This document shows, one piece after another, positions 18,171 to 26,459 of a stretch of 50,830 nt of DNA (position 1 is its first letter; each line of letters begins with the position of its first letter). Source of the stretch: Paracoccaceae bacterium (lineage in GTDB: Bacteria; Pseudomonadota; Alphaproteobacteria; Rhodobacterales; Rhodobacteraceae); assembly GCA_020425085.1 (NCBI GenBank), contig JAGQRW010000009.1, positions 1 to 50,830 on the forward strand, in the 5' to 3' direction. The notes under the pieces are model-generated. The model ran no database searches, had not been told where the DNA came from, and was given only the letters and a program-made list of their open reading frames with translations. The translations under genes and the position numbers were made by a program.

Positions 18171-18677
18171 TCAATCGGTTCGGGGCTGCACACGGGCGGT
18201 ATCGGCGACAAAGGCGCGGTTGCGGGCAAGCGACCTCGGGTCGGCCTCGGCGCGAAACGACTGCACCAGATCGGCGATGCTGGTTTTCGCAAGCTCGCCC
18301 CGCCAGGCGCGTTCGGCGGCCAGCATGGCAGACTTGATACCGCAGGGTTTGATATAGGCCGAGGCATCCGGTGCGCCCGGGCCGTTCCGGCGAATTTCGG
18401 CGCAGCGAAACGCCGGGGCGTCACCTTCGATGGCCAGCACCACGTCAAGCAGCGTGATCTTGTCCGCCGGGCGTTGCAGCCGAAAGCCGCCCGCCGGTCC
18501 GTTGACCGAGATCAGGATGTCGCAGCGCACCAGCGCGCTCAGATGCTTGGCAAGATAGCTGGCCGAAACGCCATAGAATTCGGCCAGTGCGGTTGTCGGC
18601 AGAACGGCATCATCCTTCAGCGCCGCCAGCATGGTGGCGCAGTGGATCGCGGCCTCGACTCCGTCGCTGAGTTTCAT
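18171..18677 (-). CDS. Rrf2 family transcriptional regulator
   Basis: The 168-residue protein begins with the Rrf2 winged helix (MKLSDGVEAAIHC, then PTTALAEFYGVSASYLAKHL and GGFRLQRPADKITLLDVVLAIEG). Two cysteines, Cys92 and Cys112, follow in the sensor region, in FRCAEIRR and IKPCGI. Members with three cysteines bind iron-sulfur clusters (NsrR, IscR); with two, a thiol switch or another ligand is more likely. It probably represses itself and the AhpD-like gene downstream: a perfect palindrome lies eight bases before its ATG. The ribosome binding site overlaps that operator. Confidence 0.88.
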   Translation of the reverse strand: MKLSDGVEAAIHCATMLAALKDDAVLPTTALAEFYGVSASYLAKHLSALVRCDILISVNGPAGGFRLQRPADKITLLDVVLAIEGDAPAFRCAEIRRNGPGAPDASAYIKPCGIKSAMLAAERAWRGELAKTSIADLVQSFRAEADPRSLARNRAFVADTARVQPRTD

Positions 18678-18685
18678 GGAGTTTC

Positions 18686-18728
18686 CTTATCCTGGATAAG
18701 AAATATCCACAATTAATTCCAAAGTCAA
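18686..18728 (-). promoter_or_regulatory. Promoter and Rrf2-type operator of the regulator/AhpD operon
   Basis: CTTATCCTGGATAAG at 18686-18700 is a perfect seven-plus-seven palindrome about the centre base. On the minus strand TTGACT (18728-18723) and TATTTC (18705-18700) are separated by 17 bases and fit -35 and -10 boxes. The palindrome lies over the end of the -10 box and the start region, where a repressor would block transcription. Short palindromes of this type are usual for Rrf2 regulators. Confidence 0.65.
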
Positions 18729-18742
18729 CGCACCCGACAAAA

Positions 18743-18770
18743 ATGAAAGCCCCCGGTCGGGGGCTTTCAT
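18743..18770 (-). terminator. Rho-independent terminator of the heme-copper oxidase operon
   Basis: ATGAAAGCCCCC (18743-18754) and GGGGGCTTTCAT (18759-18770) form a perfect 12-base stem with a four-base loop. On the minus strand the stem is followed by a run of five T. It sits 21 bases after the stop of the subunit I gene, so it ends that leftward transcript. Confidence 0.88.
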
Positions 18771-18791
18771 GGTTTGCCATGCGGTGGTCTG

Positions 18792-20321
18792 TTACTCGGC
18801 CGGAGCAGTGACGCGCGTTGTGTCGATGGCGCGGGATCCGGCGATGGTGATAAAGAATATCACCATCGAAAGCGCCAGCATCAGGCCAAAGAACAGGATC
18901 AGATAACCATAGGTCATCCAGCCTTCCTGATTCCAGGATGCGAACCGACGGGGCATGCCCGCCGCCCCCGCCGCCAGGAACGAATAGCTGACGCCGATGG
19001 CCCCGATGGTGTAAAGGGCTACGAACCATTTGCCCTTGGTCGGGTCCACGACACGCCCGGTCAGCACCGGATAGTGATGCAGCAGCACCCCCATCCACAT
19101 CATCGACATCGCCACCAGCACCGCCATGGTGTGCCCGGCCTGCCACATGGTGCCATGCAGTTGATAGGACCATGCCACGGTCGAGGTGACGATGGCGCTG
19201 GCACCGTCAAGGATATAAAGAACGAACCCCATCAGCACCGCCATCACGCCCACATCGGCCCTGAGGCCGTGTTTCCAGATGGTCATGGAAATGGTGAAGA
19301 TGGTGATCGCCGCACCCACTGCCGTTCCCCAGCTCATGATGTTGCCGTGATAGGACAGCGCCGAAGGCAATGCCGGAAACATCGTGTAGAAGTGGTGAAA
19401 GAACGAGGTGACCGAGGTGATCAGCAGAATCCACAGCGCGAGGTTCGCCATCTTCTTGCTGTATAGTTCGCGCGTGCCGTCGGCCAGATATAGCGGCAGC
19501 GTGGCATAGACCGCACTGACCACCATGATCGCCATGGCTTCCATCAGGTTATGGGCAAAGATGTAGAACACGAACTGAAACACCATCGGATCCGCGGCCC
19601 AGGCGATCCAGGCGAACGGCACCAGACCGTAAAGGAACAACAGTACCGCGCTGGCGACCACCAGCAGGGGCGACCCCATGATCAAAAGAACAAACGCCGA
19701 CATCGCCATGCCCAGCATGCCGGGATCACCCAGTGTGCGCCGGTTCAGCACCAGTTCGGCACGTTCCTTGTCAAAGAACAGCATCTTGATCACCTGCAAT
19801 GGGAACAGCAGGATCACCGTCAACAGGATCAGCGCGATTCCGCTGAAACCGATCACCACCGAGGTCATCGACCATTGGCCGGTTTGCACGCCGACGATCG
19901 GCAGCGGATACATCACCGCATAGCTGATCTTTAGCCCCATCAGAATGGCGATGGTGAACAATATGCCGCCGATATTCATGAACCAGAACGCCAGCGCCGG
20001 AATTATCCCGGTCACCGGTTTTCCCAGACAGCCGCCCGACCGGTGCAGACCGACACCCATCATGAGCTGGAACACATAGGGAAACGCCATGGCCGCGCCA
20101 TGGGCGGTGATTGCCGTGTAGAACAGACTGGTATCAAGGCCCAGCATCTGCACAAGCGGCATCGAGATGCCAAGCAGAACTGCGGCTGTGAACCAGATGA
20201 ACGACGCCATGATCATGGCGGCGGGCCAGGCGTTGATCGCTTCGAATTCGTCTTTTTCCTCCAGTTTGAACATGGTTCCGAACACCGGAACACTGGCGAC
20301 GATTGATGCAGGTAAAGACAT
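18792..20321 (-). CDS. Heme-copper oxidase superfamily subunit I, nitric-oxide-reductase-like (sNOR/NorY type)
   Basis: The 509-residue protein has about 12 hydrophobic segments and would usually be annotated as a cytochrome c oxidase or cbb3-type subunit I. The residues suggest otherwise. His257 is followed by Glu261 (FAHNLMEAM), the His-x3-Glu pair that binds the non-heme iron of NO reductases. The HPEVY tyrosine of A-type oxidases is missing. His309-His310 (FFHH) complete that metal site, His74 is a low-spin heme ligand, and His397 fits the active-site heme. The second histidine of the usual HxH on this helix is Met399 (GHTM), so the low-spin heme may be His/Met ligated. I infer NO reduction or a related reaction; oxidase activity cannot be excluded. 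It follows the CuA subunit gene. Confidence 0.8.
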   Translation of the reverse strand: MSLPASIVASVPVFGTMFKLEEKDEFEAINAWPAAMIMASFIWFTAAVLLGISMPLVQMLGLDTSLFYTAITAHGAAMAFPYVFQLMMGVGLHRSGGCLGKPVTGIIPALAFWFMNIGGILFTIAILMGLKISYAVMYPLPIVGVQTGQWSMTSVVIGFSGIALILLTVILLFPLQVIKMLFFDKERAELVLNRRTLGDPGMLGMAMSAFVLLIMGSPLLVVASAVLLFLYGLVPFAWIAWAADPMVFQFVFYIFAHNLMEAMAIMVVSAVYATLPLYLADGTRELYSKKMANLALWILLITSVTSFFHHFYTMFPALPSALSYHGNIMSWGTAVGAAITIFTISMTIWKHGLRADVGVMAVLMGFVLYILDGASAIVTSTVAWSYQLHGTMWQAGHTMAVLVAMSMMWMGVLLHHYPVLTGRVVDPTKGKWFVALYTIGAIGVSYSFLAAGAAGMPRRFASWNQEGWMTYGYLILFFGLMLALSMVIFFITIAGSRAIDTTRVTAPAE

Positions 20322-20341
20322 GCTATTCCTCCCTTGATCTG

Positions 20342-20905
20342 TCAGCTTGCGGCTGCGGTTACGGTGATTTCGTCGTTCATTTCATGATGCGCCATGCCGC
20401 AATATTCCAGACAGCGTATCTTGTAGGTTCCGGGATCCTTGAAGGTATAGGTCAACGAGGATGTGCCAGCACCCGGCACCAGCATCATGGTGAACAGAAC
20501 CCTGCCATCGGGATGGTAGACGGCAAAGCCATGTACGGTATCAAGGCTGACGACATTGAAACGCACCGGTTTGCCGGCCACGAATTCCTGTGCCGACATG
20601 TCGTAATTCCAGGATTGCGCCTCGACCTTCACGTCAATCGGTTCAACACCCGAGGTGGCGGCCCTGGCTGAATAAATCGCCGGGATAAAGCGGATACTGG
20701 CAAGGTTGATGACCAAAAACAGTGCGATGGCCAGCGTAAGCCAACCGGTCTTCAACCTGCTGACGGTTGCTGCACTGGTGTTGCTGGGGCCAGCACCCTT
20801 ACCGCTTTTGTGATTGATGACCCATAAAAAGACCACCAGAAACGGTATCTGGAGCAGCAGCATTACCGCGAAAGCCCCCCAGCCTGACTGATAGATGAAT
20901 TCCAT
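20342..20905 (-). CDS. Cytochrome c oxidase subunit II-like protein with intact CuA site (NorS-like)
   Basis: The 187-residue protein has two membrane segments (about 12-31 and 54-72) and a periplasmic cupredoxin domain. All CuA ligands are present: His125 (DTVHGFAVY), then Cys165, Cys169, His173 and Met176 in CLEYCGMAHHEM. It should accept electrons from cytochrome c and pass them to subunit I, whose gene follows 20 bases downstream. The second hydrophobic segment is followed by a short linker, so two helices hold the CuA domain at the membrane surface. A subunit II with CuA beside a NOR-like subunit I matches the sNOR group described in nitrifiers and some alphaproteobacteria; the assignment is by motif, not by search. 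Confidence 0.82.
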   Translation of the reverse strand: MEFIYQSGWGAFAVMLLLQIPFLVVFLWVINHKSGKGAGPSNTSAATVSRLKTGWLTLAIALFLVINLASIRFIPAIYSARAATSGVEPIDVKVEAQSWNYDMSAQEFVAGKPVRFNVVSLDTVHGFAVYHPDGRVLFTMMLVPGAGTSSLTYTFKDPGTYKIRCLEYCGMAHHEMNDEITVTAAAS

Positions 20906-20940
20906 GTTCTTGTCCCTCCGATGCTACGCTTAGTCTTTAC

Positions 20941-20973
20941 AGACCGGTACGGCCGCGTGCGGCAGACTGGTCT
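20941..20973 (-). repeat. Nested inverted repeat upstream of the subunit II gene
   Basis: AGACCGGT (20941-20948) and ACTGGTCT (20966-20973) pair with one mismatch, and inside them GCCGC (20952-20956) and GCGGC (20959-20963) pair perfectly. The element lies about 35 bases upstream of the ATG at 20905 and may be an operator or a leader hairpin. The 424 bases between the two divergent genes hold no gene that I can support and no clear FNR or NnrR palindrome. Confidence 0.4.
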
Positions 20974-21329
20974 GGTATTGCCGTCAGTAACCTGTGTTCG
21001 GGATGTGAACTGCCGTTGGCTGTTCCTCCTCTTTAGAAAAGGGTGATGGCCGCAACCGGTTGCCGACAGGCATGGTGCAGAACAGGTTTCGGGGATCGGG
21101 TGCTGGATGTGGAGGGCTTATCAGTACCAGGCTCAGTGGTTCCGGGCGCAATTTCCGTCGCCTGAACGCGGGATGCTGCGCGGGTGACACTTCGGATGTT
21201 GTCCAAGGCGTGTCGAACGGTCGTACCCTCGATTGTCAAAAGCACTTCTTGGAACGGGATATTAAGGCTAAGTTCAGAAAAAATCGAATGTACATAATGC
21301 CGCAAGCAAGGCGGATCAGATCCGGGACC

Positions 21330-23717
21330 ATGGCTGAAATCATCGAATGCACCCTTTGCGGCTTGCCGACACCTCCCGATCCGATCACCGGCGGGGGCCA
21401 CCGCTTTTGCTGTGTCGGCTGTCGCGAGGTGTTCCTGCGCTTTGGCAATGATATCCTGACGGCGCGCCCGCATCCGGCATCGGGTGCGACCGAAAGCGAA
21501 ATCCGAGGGGCCGAAGCGTTTTTGCGCATCGACGGCATGCATTGCGCCAGTTGCGAAATGCTGATCGGGCACCTGGCGCGGCGGATCGACGGTATCCATA
21601 CCATCAGCTCGAGTTATGCCACCGCGACCGCACGGGTGGACTATGACCCGGAAAAGATCGCCGAGGCCGATCTGCCGCATCTTCTCAGCACAGCGGGCTA
21701 CCGGATCAGCCTCAGGAATGGCGAAAGGCCGGCTGCCGATCAGGTGCGCGCGCTGTTTCGCGTGGTGGTGGCGACGTCGCTGGCGGCGGTGGTGATGATG
21801 CTTTATTTGGCGTTTTACTATCCGACGCATCTGGGTCTGGTGGATTACGCCGATCTTGCCCCGGTCGGCTGGCTGGCCTTCAGGGCGGTGCCGCTGGCGA
21901 TGTTCATTCTGACCACCATCATGGTGGCCTATGTCGGCCTGCCGATCTTTCGCGGTGCCTGGGTCGGGTTGCGCATCGGTGTTCTGAACATGGACAACCT
22001 GTTGTCGATCGCCATACTTGCCGCCTGGGCCTATAGCAGCCTGCAGTATCTGGAGGGCTCGACCGATTTTTATTTCGACGTGACGGCGATGATCCTGACG
22101 GTGGTGACGGTCGGGCGGTATTTTGAACGCGGTGCCAGGGCAGGGGCGACGGCGGAACTGGAAAGGCTGCTGGATGCCTGGGCGCCGGTGGCGCGGGTCA
22201 GGCGCGGGGGCAGGGTTCAGACCGTTTCGCTGAAGGAATTGCAGCCCGGCGAAACCCTGATCATCGAACCCGCCGAGGCGATTGCGGTTGACGGCGTGAT
22301 CCTGTCCGGCAGCGCTGCAGTCGATGAATCGCTGATGACCGGCGAACCCTTTCCGATCCGGGCCGAGGTCGGTGACAGGGTGCGGGGCGGCACCATCGTG
22401 GTCGAGGGGCGGATCGAAGTTGCGGCCGATCCGGCGCTGCAAAGTCAGATGGATGCACTGGCACGGATCCTGTGGAAGGTGCAAAGCGGCAGCGCCGGAT
22501 TGCAGGGCTTCGCCGACCGGTTGGCGCGGGGCTTTGTGCCGCTGGTGCTGGTGCTGGCGGTGGCGATTTCGATGTGGAAATATACCGGCGGTGCATCCCT
22601 TGGCACAGCCATGCAGATCGGCCTTGCCACGCTGATCGTTTCCTGCCCCTGCACCTTCGGGCTGGCGATCCCTCTGGCCAGCGCCGCCGGCATCGGCGCC
22701 GCACTGAAACACGGCATCATCCTGACAAGCGCCAATATCTTTGACAAGCCCCGGGTGTTTGACACCGTGGTTTTCGACAAGACCGGCACCCTGTCAAGCG
22801 GTGACATGGTGGTCGACAAGGTTATCGGCCCGCCCCCGACGGCGGCACTTGCCGCCGCCGCCGAACGTCTGTCCAGTCACCCGATTGCCGACGCGATTGG
22901 CAGAATTGATCATACGCTTGCCGCTGATGATGCCGAAATTCAGGCCGGGCGCGGGGTGATCGCCAGCGTCAGGGGAAAACGTGTCGCGGTCGGCAGTGGC
23001 GGGTTGTTCCGCCATCTTGGCTGGAACATCCCACCAGAGATTCGACAGCTTGCCGAAAAAGGGACAAGCGGCGAAAGCGTCGCCTCGTATGTCGGCTGGG
23101 ACGGCGGGGTTCATGGCGTCATCCTGACGCGTGATGCAAGCCGCCCGGAATGGCGGGGGGTGGTTGCCAACATGCGTCACAACAGCCATATGGTCCTGTT
23201 ATCGGGTGCCGAAAAGACCAGCAGTTATCAAGCCGATTTCGATGAAACCCATAGCGGTGTGCCGCCCGCCGCCAAGGCCGCCATCGTCCGGCACCTCAGG
23301 TCCAAGGGCACGGTTCTGATGATCGGTGATGGCAGTAACGACGCCCCGGCGCTGGCCGAGGCCGACCTCGGCATCGCCTTTGGCGCCCCCACGGCACTTG
23401 CGGCCGAAGCCGCCGATGTGGTCATTCCCGGAGACGACCTTGGCAAGGTGGCCCTGACGCTGTCGATCATCGCCACCACTCACAGCCGCATCCGCCAGAA
23501 CCTCGGCTGGGCGCTGCTCTATAACGCCACTGCCATTCCGCTGGCGCTCAGCGGTTATCTCAACCCGCTTTTCGCCGCTCTGGCGATGTCAACCAGCAGC
23601 CTGTTGGTGGTCTGGAACTCATCGCGCTCCATCGGCCCAAAGAAAGCTATCCCTCAAGGCGATGACCCACTACCCCTTCGCCCGGAACGGGCGGGCATCA
23701 AACTGGCGCGGCGATAG
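21330..23717 (+). CDS. Copper-translocating P1B-type ATPase (CcoI/FixI/CtpA-like)
   Basis: The 795-residue pump has a cysteine-rich N-terminal metal site (CTLCGLPTPP, then FCCVGC), a heavy-metal domain with GMHCASC (Cys72, Cys75), the transport motif SCPCTFGLA, the phosphorylation motif VFDKTGTL, an SSHPIADAI nucleotide-binding motif and MIGDGSNDAPAL. CcoI-type members move copper to the periplasmic side for assembly of heme-copper enzymes. The start ATG 21330 gives the family length; the frame is open back to 21060 without fitting sequence. The ribosome binding site is weak. Divergent placement beside the CuA enzyme suggests that it loads CuA rather than exporting excess copper. Confidence 0.9.
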   Translation: MAEIIECTLCGLPTPPDPITGGGHRFCCVGCREVFLRFGNDILTARPHPASGATESEIRGAEAFLRIDGMHCASCEMLIGHLARRIDGIHTISSSYATATARVDYDPEKIAEADLPHLLSTAGYRISLRNGERPAADQVRALFRVVVATSLAAVVMMLYLAFYYPTHLGLVDYADLAPVGWLAFRAVPLAMFILTTIMVAYVGLPIFRGAWVGLRIGVLNMDNLLSIAILAAWAYSSLQYLEGSTDFYFDVTAMILTVVTVGRYFERGARAGATAELERLLDAWAPVARVRRGGRVQTVSLKELQPGETLIIEPAEAIAVDGVILSGSAAVDESLMTGEPFPIRAEVGDRVRGGTIVVEGRIEVAADPALQSQMDALARILWKVQSGSAGLQGFADRLARGFVPLVLVLAVAISMWKYTGGASLGTAMQIGLATLIVSCPCTFGLAIPLASAAGIGAALKHGIILTSANIFDKPRVFDTVVFDKTGTLSSGDMVVDKVIGPPPTAALAAAAERLSSHPIADAIGRIDHTLAADDAEIQAGRGVIASVRGKRVAVGSGGLFRHLGWNIPPEIRQLAEKGTSGESVASYVGWDGGVHGVILTRDASRPEWRGVVANMRHNSHMVLLSGAEKTSSYQADFDETHSGVPPAAKAAIVRHLRSKGTVLMIGDGSNDAPALAEADLGIAFGAPTALAAEAADVVIPGDDLGKVALTLSIIATTHSRIRQNLGWALLYNATAIPLALSGYLNPLFAALAMSTSSLLVVWNSSRSIGPKKAIPQGDDPLPLRPERAGIKLARR

Positions 23718-23724
23718 GCGGGGG

Positions 23725-24444
23725 ATGATGGATTTTACCCTGCTGACCGCCTTTACCATCGGCCTTCTGGGGCTGGTTCACTGCATGGGGATGTGCGGCG
23801 GCATTGTCGGAACTCTTGATGCCGGCATTGGCAAGGGCGCGGCCCGACCCGCTGCAAGGATGGCCTTTCACCTTGCCTATAACGGTGGGCGGATCACCAG
23901 CTATTGCATTGCCGGTGCGCTGGCCGGGTTGCTCGGTTCGCTGGCGGCGACCGCAAGTTATGGCAATGCCATGCCGCTCGGCCGACTGATCGCGGGTGCG
24001 ATGATGATCGCGCTCGGCCTGTATCTGTCCGGCTGGTGGCAGATCATCACAAGGCTGGAACAGGCCGGTCGCCACCTCTGGAAACGGATCGAGCCCTACG
24101 GCCGCGCATTCCTGCCGGTCAAAACCCCGTTGCAGGCATTCGGGCTTGGCCTTGTCTGGGGCTGGCTGCCTTGCGGTCTGGTCTATTCGGCGCTGACGCT
24201 GGCCATGGCCTCAACCTCACCGCTGGTGGGGGCCGGGGTGATGCTGGTCTTTGGCCTTGGCACCCTGCCGGCCCTTTTGTCGTTTGGCGCCTTCGCCAGC
24301 GTGCTGAACCGGTGGATCCGCCGACCGCTGATCCGCCAGCTTGCCGGCCTGATGATCGTGCTGTTCGGCATCTATACCTGCGTTACCGCCTTTCAAGGTC
24401 ATGCGCATGCCAGCGCCCATATGGCCAGGCCGATGGCCGATTGA
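23725..24444 (+). CDS. Sulfite exporter TauE/SafE / UreH-domain family membrane protein
   Basis: The protein of about 239 residues has six or seven membrane segments and the pattern GLVHCMGMCGGIVG near its start, then AYNGGRITSYCIAGALAG and GLVWGWLPCGLVYSAL. This is the DsbD/UreH-like family that often stands beside CcoI in cbb3 oxidase gene sets, where it is thought to help metal or thiol delivery. The cysteines in HCMGMC and LPC may bind copper. Two ATG codons (23725, 23728) follow a GGCGGGGG site; eight bases separate it from the ATPase gene, so the two are in one operon. Confidence 0.82.
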   Translation: MMDFTLLTAFTIGLLGLVHCMGMCGGIVGTLDAGIGKGAARPAARMAFHLAYNGGRITSYCIAGALAGLLGSLAATASYGNAMPLGRLIAGAMMIALGLYLSGWWQIITRLEQAGRHLWKRIEPYGRAFLPVKTPLQAFGLGLVWGWLPCGLVYSALTLAMASTSPLVGAGVMLVFGLGTLPALLSFGAFASVLNRWIRRPLIRQLAGLMIVLFGIYTCVTAFQGHAHASAHMARPMAD

Positions 24445-24508
24445 AAATCCCATGGTTTCCCTCGCTTTCAGCGTGAAATACCCCGCCACAGATGCTATGG
24501 CGCGAGGC

Positions 24509-25399
24509 ATGAGCAAGCGACCGATCCTACCTGAAACCCGACGCAAGGCAGCGATTGCCATCCTTCCCTATTACCTGAAGGCAAAGAACGGGCTTGGCGA
24601 CATTCCGCTTGACGATCTTGACTGGCCGATCGGCCGCCCCGCCGGATTGACGGGAACGCGGATCAGTGACCTTGACGCCACCGATCAGCTTTTGACCTAT
24701 CCGCGGTTCTGGGCTTACCGGCCAATGCCAGCAAATGTCCGCGCCAAGCTGTCGCTGATGCTGGTGGAACCCTGGGCGTTTCATCGCCACCACTATCTGC
24801 TGGCGCGCATGCTCCACCGCCGCTTTCATCGCATCCTGACCTGTGACAAGCGCCTGATCGCCGCCATTCCCAACGGCATCTATTTTGTGTTCGGCGATAG
24901 CTGGGCAAAGGACTGGCGCACGGCAGACCGTCGGAAAACCCGCATGCTGTCGCTGATCGCCTCGAAAAAGAAGACGCTCAAGGGTCACAAGCTGCGCCAC
25001 CGCATAGCGCGGCGGCTGATTGAAACCGGCAAGGATGCCGACGTGATCGGCGGCGGCTACCGCCCTTTTGCCGACAAGTCCGAGGGGCTGGCCCCCTATC
25101 GCTATTCCGTTGTGATCGAAAACAGTCGTCAGCCGGGCTATTTCACCGAAAAACTGGTCGATGCGCTGTTGCTTGAGACGGTGCCGATCTACTGGGGCGC
25201 GCCGGACATCGCCGATTTCTTCAACCCCAAGGGCATGATGATCTGCGAATCCGAGGCTGAAATCCTCAAGGCCGTTGCAGAGATGTCCGAGGCCGATTAT
25301 CAGGCCCGCGCCGCCGCCATTGCCGAAAACCGCAAAACCGCCGCGCGCTATGCTGATGCCGCCAAAAGTGCTGCGCTGGTGCTTGGAAACAACCTTTGA
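24509..25399 (+). CDS. GT10-like fucosyltransferase
   Basis: The protein of about 296 residues has the nucleotide-sugar block of family 10 glycosyltransferases: YSVVIENSRQPGYFTEKLVDALL followed by TVPIYWGAPDIADFFN (about residues 204-243). These enzymes transfer fucose from GDP-fucose in alpha-1,3/4 linkage. The N-terminal acceptor domain is poorly conserved as usual. The start is uncertain (ATG 24497 or 24509; the second has GCGAGG close by). It converges on a GT11 fucosyltransferase ten bases away, so both fucosyl linkages may be on one surface glycan. Substrate use is inferred from family. Confidence 0.8.
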   Translation: MSKRPILPETRRKAAIAILPYYLKAKNGLGDIPLDDLDWPIGRPAGLTGTRISDLDATDQLLTYPRFWAYRPMPANVRAKLSLMLVEPWAFHRHHYLLARMLHRRFHRILTCDKRLIAAIPNGIYFVFGDSWAKDWRTADRRKTRMLSLIASKKKTLKGHKLRHRIARRLIETGKDADVIGGGYRPFADKSEGLAPYRYSVVIENSRQPGYFTEKLVDALLLETVPIYWGAPDIADFFNPKGMMICESEAEILKAVAEMSEADYQARAAAIAENRKTAARYADAAKSAALVLGNNL

Positions 25400-25409
25400 A
25401 ACCCGCGCT

Positions 25410-26270
25410 TCACATGCGCAGCCAGCTTTGCGGCACCAGATCGCTGTCGTCTTTGGCCGGGTCGGCAAACCAACGCGATGGCGCGATCACCATCTTGTCG
25501 GGATCAGGGTTCAACCACGCCCCCCACCACGAGAACGAGGAATTGGCAACGATGTGATGCCGGCAGCGGGCCATCAGACGGATATCCTCATAATTCCGCT
25601 CCACCCTGTTATGCGACACGATCACCATGTCATAAGGCAGATCGAGGTTGTCGCGCACCCAGTCCGGCTCGTCGGAAAAGGCAAAGAAGGTCGGCGCGAC
25701 AGTCGAACTTTCAGCAATGCGATCGGCTGCCTTGCGGTAATAATCAAGGCTGCATATGCCGTGGGTTGCCAGGAATTTCGGGTTGGAAACATAGTCTCCC
25801 CGCCGCACATGCAGCGATACCGCAAAACATCGGTCCTGCATCTGCATCACCCGCACCGTTTCGGCATCCGGTGGTGTGACGATCGCCAGATGCTCGCGCA
25901 TCAGGTTGCCGAAATCGCCGAAATACCGCTCGCTCTGCCAATACCCTTTCAGATAACTGCCATCGCCAAGCTCGGCAAATGCCGGATCATATGGCAGCCC
26001 GCGCTCGGCAAACATGTGCCAATGCGTACCCCGGATCCGCGCCGCCAGATACCGCGCCAGACCCTCATGGCGCATGGCTGGCAATCCGGTTCGCGCCACC
26101 TCGGCTGCCTGAACGTTGAAATGCTGCAACCTGAGTCCAACCGGCCGCGGCCGGTCGAAATACCGCGTGTCCACCACCAGTTCCACCCCCAGCCGTGCCG
26201 CCAGCGCCTTGCCAGCCGCAACCTGGAACAACTGGTTGCCCATGCCGCCGAAAATATGTGTCGCAATCAT
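25410..26270 (-). CDS. GT11 alpha-1,2-fucosyltransferase-like protein
   Basis: The 286-residue protein starts MIATHIFGGMGNQLFQVA, the family opening, and contains SLHVRRGDYV, which binds GDP-fucose, and later IVANSSFSWWGAWLN with PSRWF. All family motifs are complete. I prefer ATG 26270 over 26282 because GAGGG lies six bases upstream and homologues begin here. It points away from the GT2-like gene, with 189 bases between. It probably adds fucose in alpha-1,2 linkage to lipopolysaccharide or a capsule. Confidence 0.85.
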   Translation of the reverse strand: MIATHIFGGMGNQLFQVAAGKALAARLGVELVVDTRYFDRPRPVGLRLQHFNVQAAEVARTGLPAMRHEGLARYLAARIRGTHWHMFAERGLPYDPAFAELGDGSYLKGYWQSERYFGDFGNLMREHLAIVTPPDAETVRVMQMQDRCFAVSLHVRRGDYVSNPKFLATHGICSLDYYRKAADRIAESSTVAPTFFAFSDEPDWVRDNLDLPYDMVIVSHNRVERNYEDIRLMARCRHHIVANSSFSWWGAWLNPDPDKMVIAPSRWFADPAKDDSDLVPQSWLRM

Positions 26271-26367
26271 CGCCGCCCTCATTCAACCGCGCCATAGCAC
26301 AGGCTGACGGTCCGGCAACAGCCCCGGTTTCTTTATTGTCGAAATACTCGCCGGGGTGAGCGAAGCG

Positions 26368-26386
26368 AGGGGGCAGCCAGCCCCCT
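26368..26386. repeat. Short hairpin in a repeat-like intergenic element
   Basis: AGGGGGC (26368-26374) and GCCCCCT (26380-26386) form a seven-base stem with a five-base loop, next to a sequence like those found between genes in many Rhodobacterales genomes (GAAATACTCGCCGGGG upstream). Only one copy is present here, so its repeat nature is from memory of related genomes. Confidence 0.4.
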
Positions 26387-26459
26387 GATCCGACGCCATT
26401 TCCCCTGTCATCGCCTTGTAGCAGTTGCACGCCGCCGCGATTTAGCGTTTTAAGAAGCG

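Noticed and set aside
18792-20321. A normal A-type or cbb3 cytochrome oxidase subunit I
   Set aside because: The cross-linked tyrosine motif is missing, HxxxE is present, no ccoO/ccoP genes are adjacent, and subunit II carries CuA.
20906-21329. FNR-type box (TTGAT-N4-ATCAA) between the divergent CuA and copper-pump genes
   Set aside because: No match of both half-sites was found on reading the region.
21033-22712. 559-residue leftward open frame antisense to the copper ATPase
   Set aside because: Low-complexity product rich in R, H, Q and P, with all ATPase motifs on the other strand.
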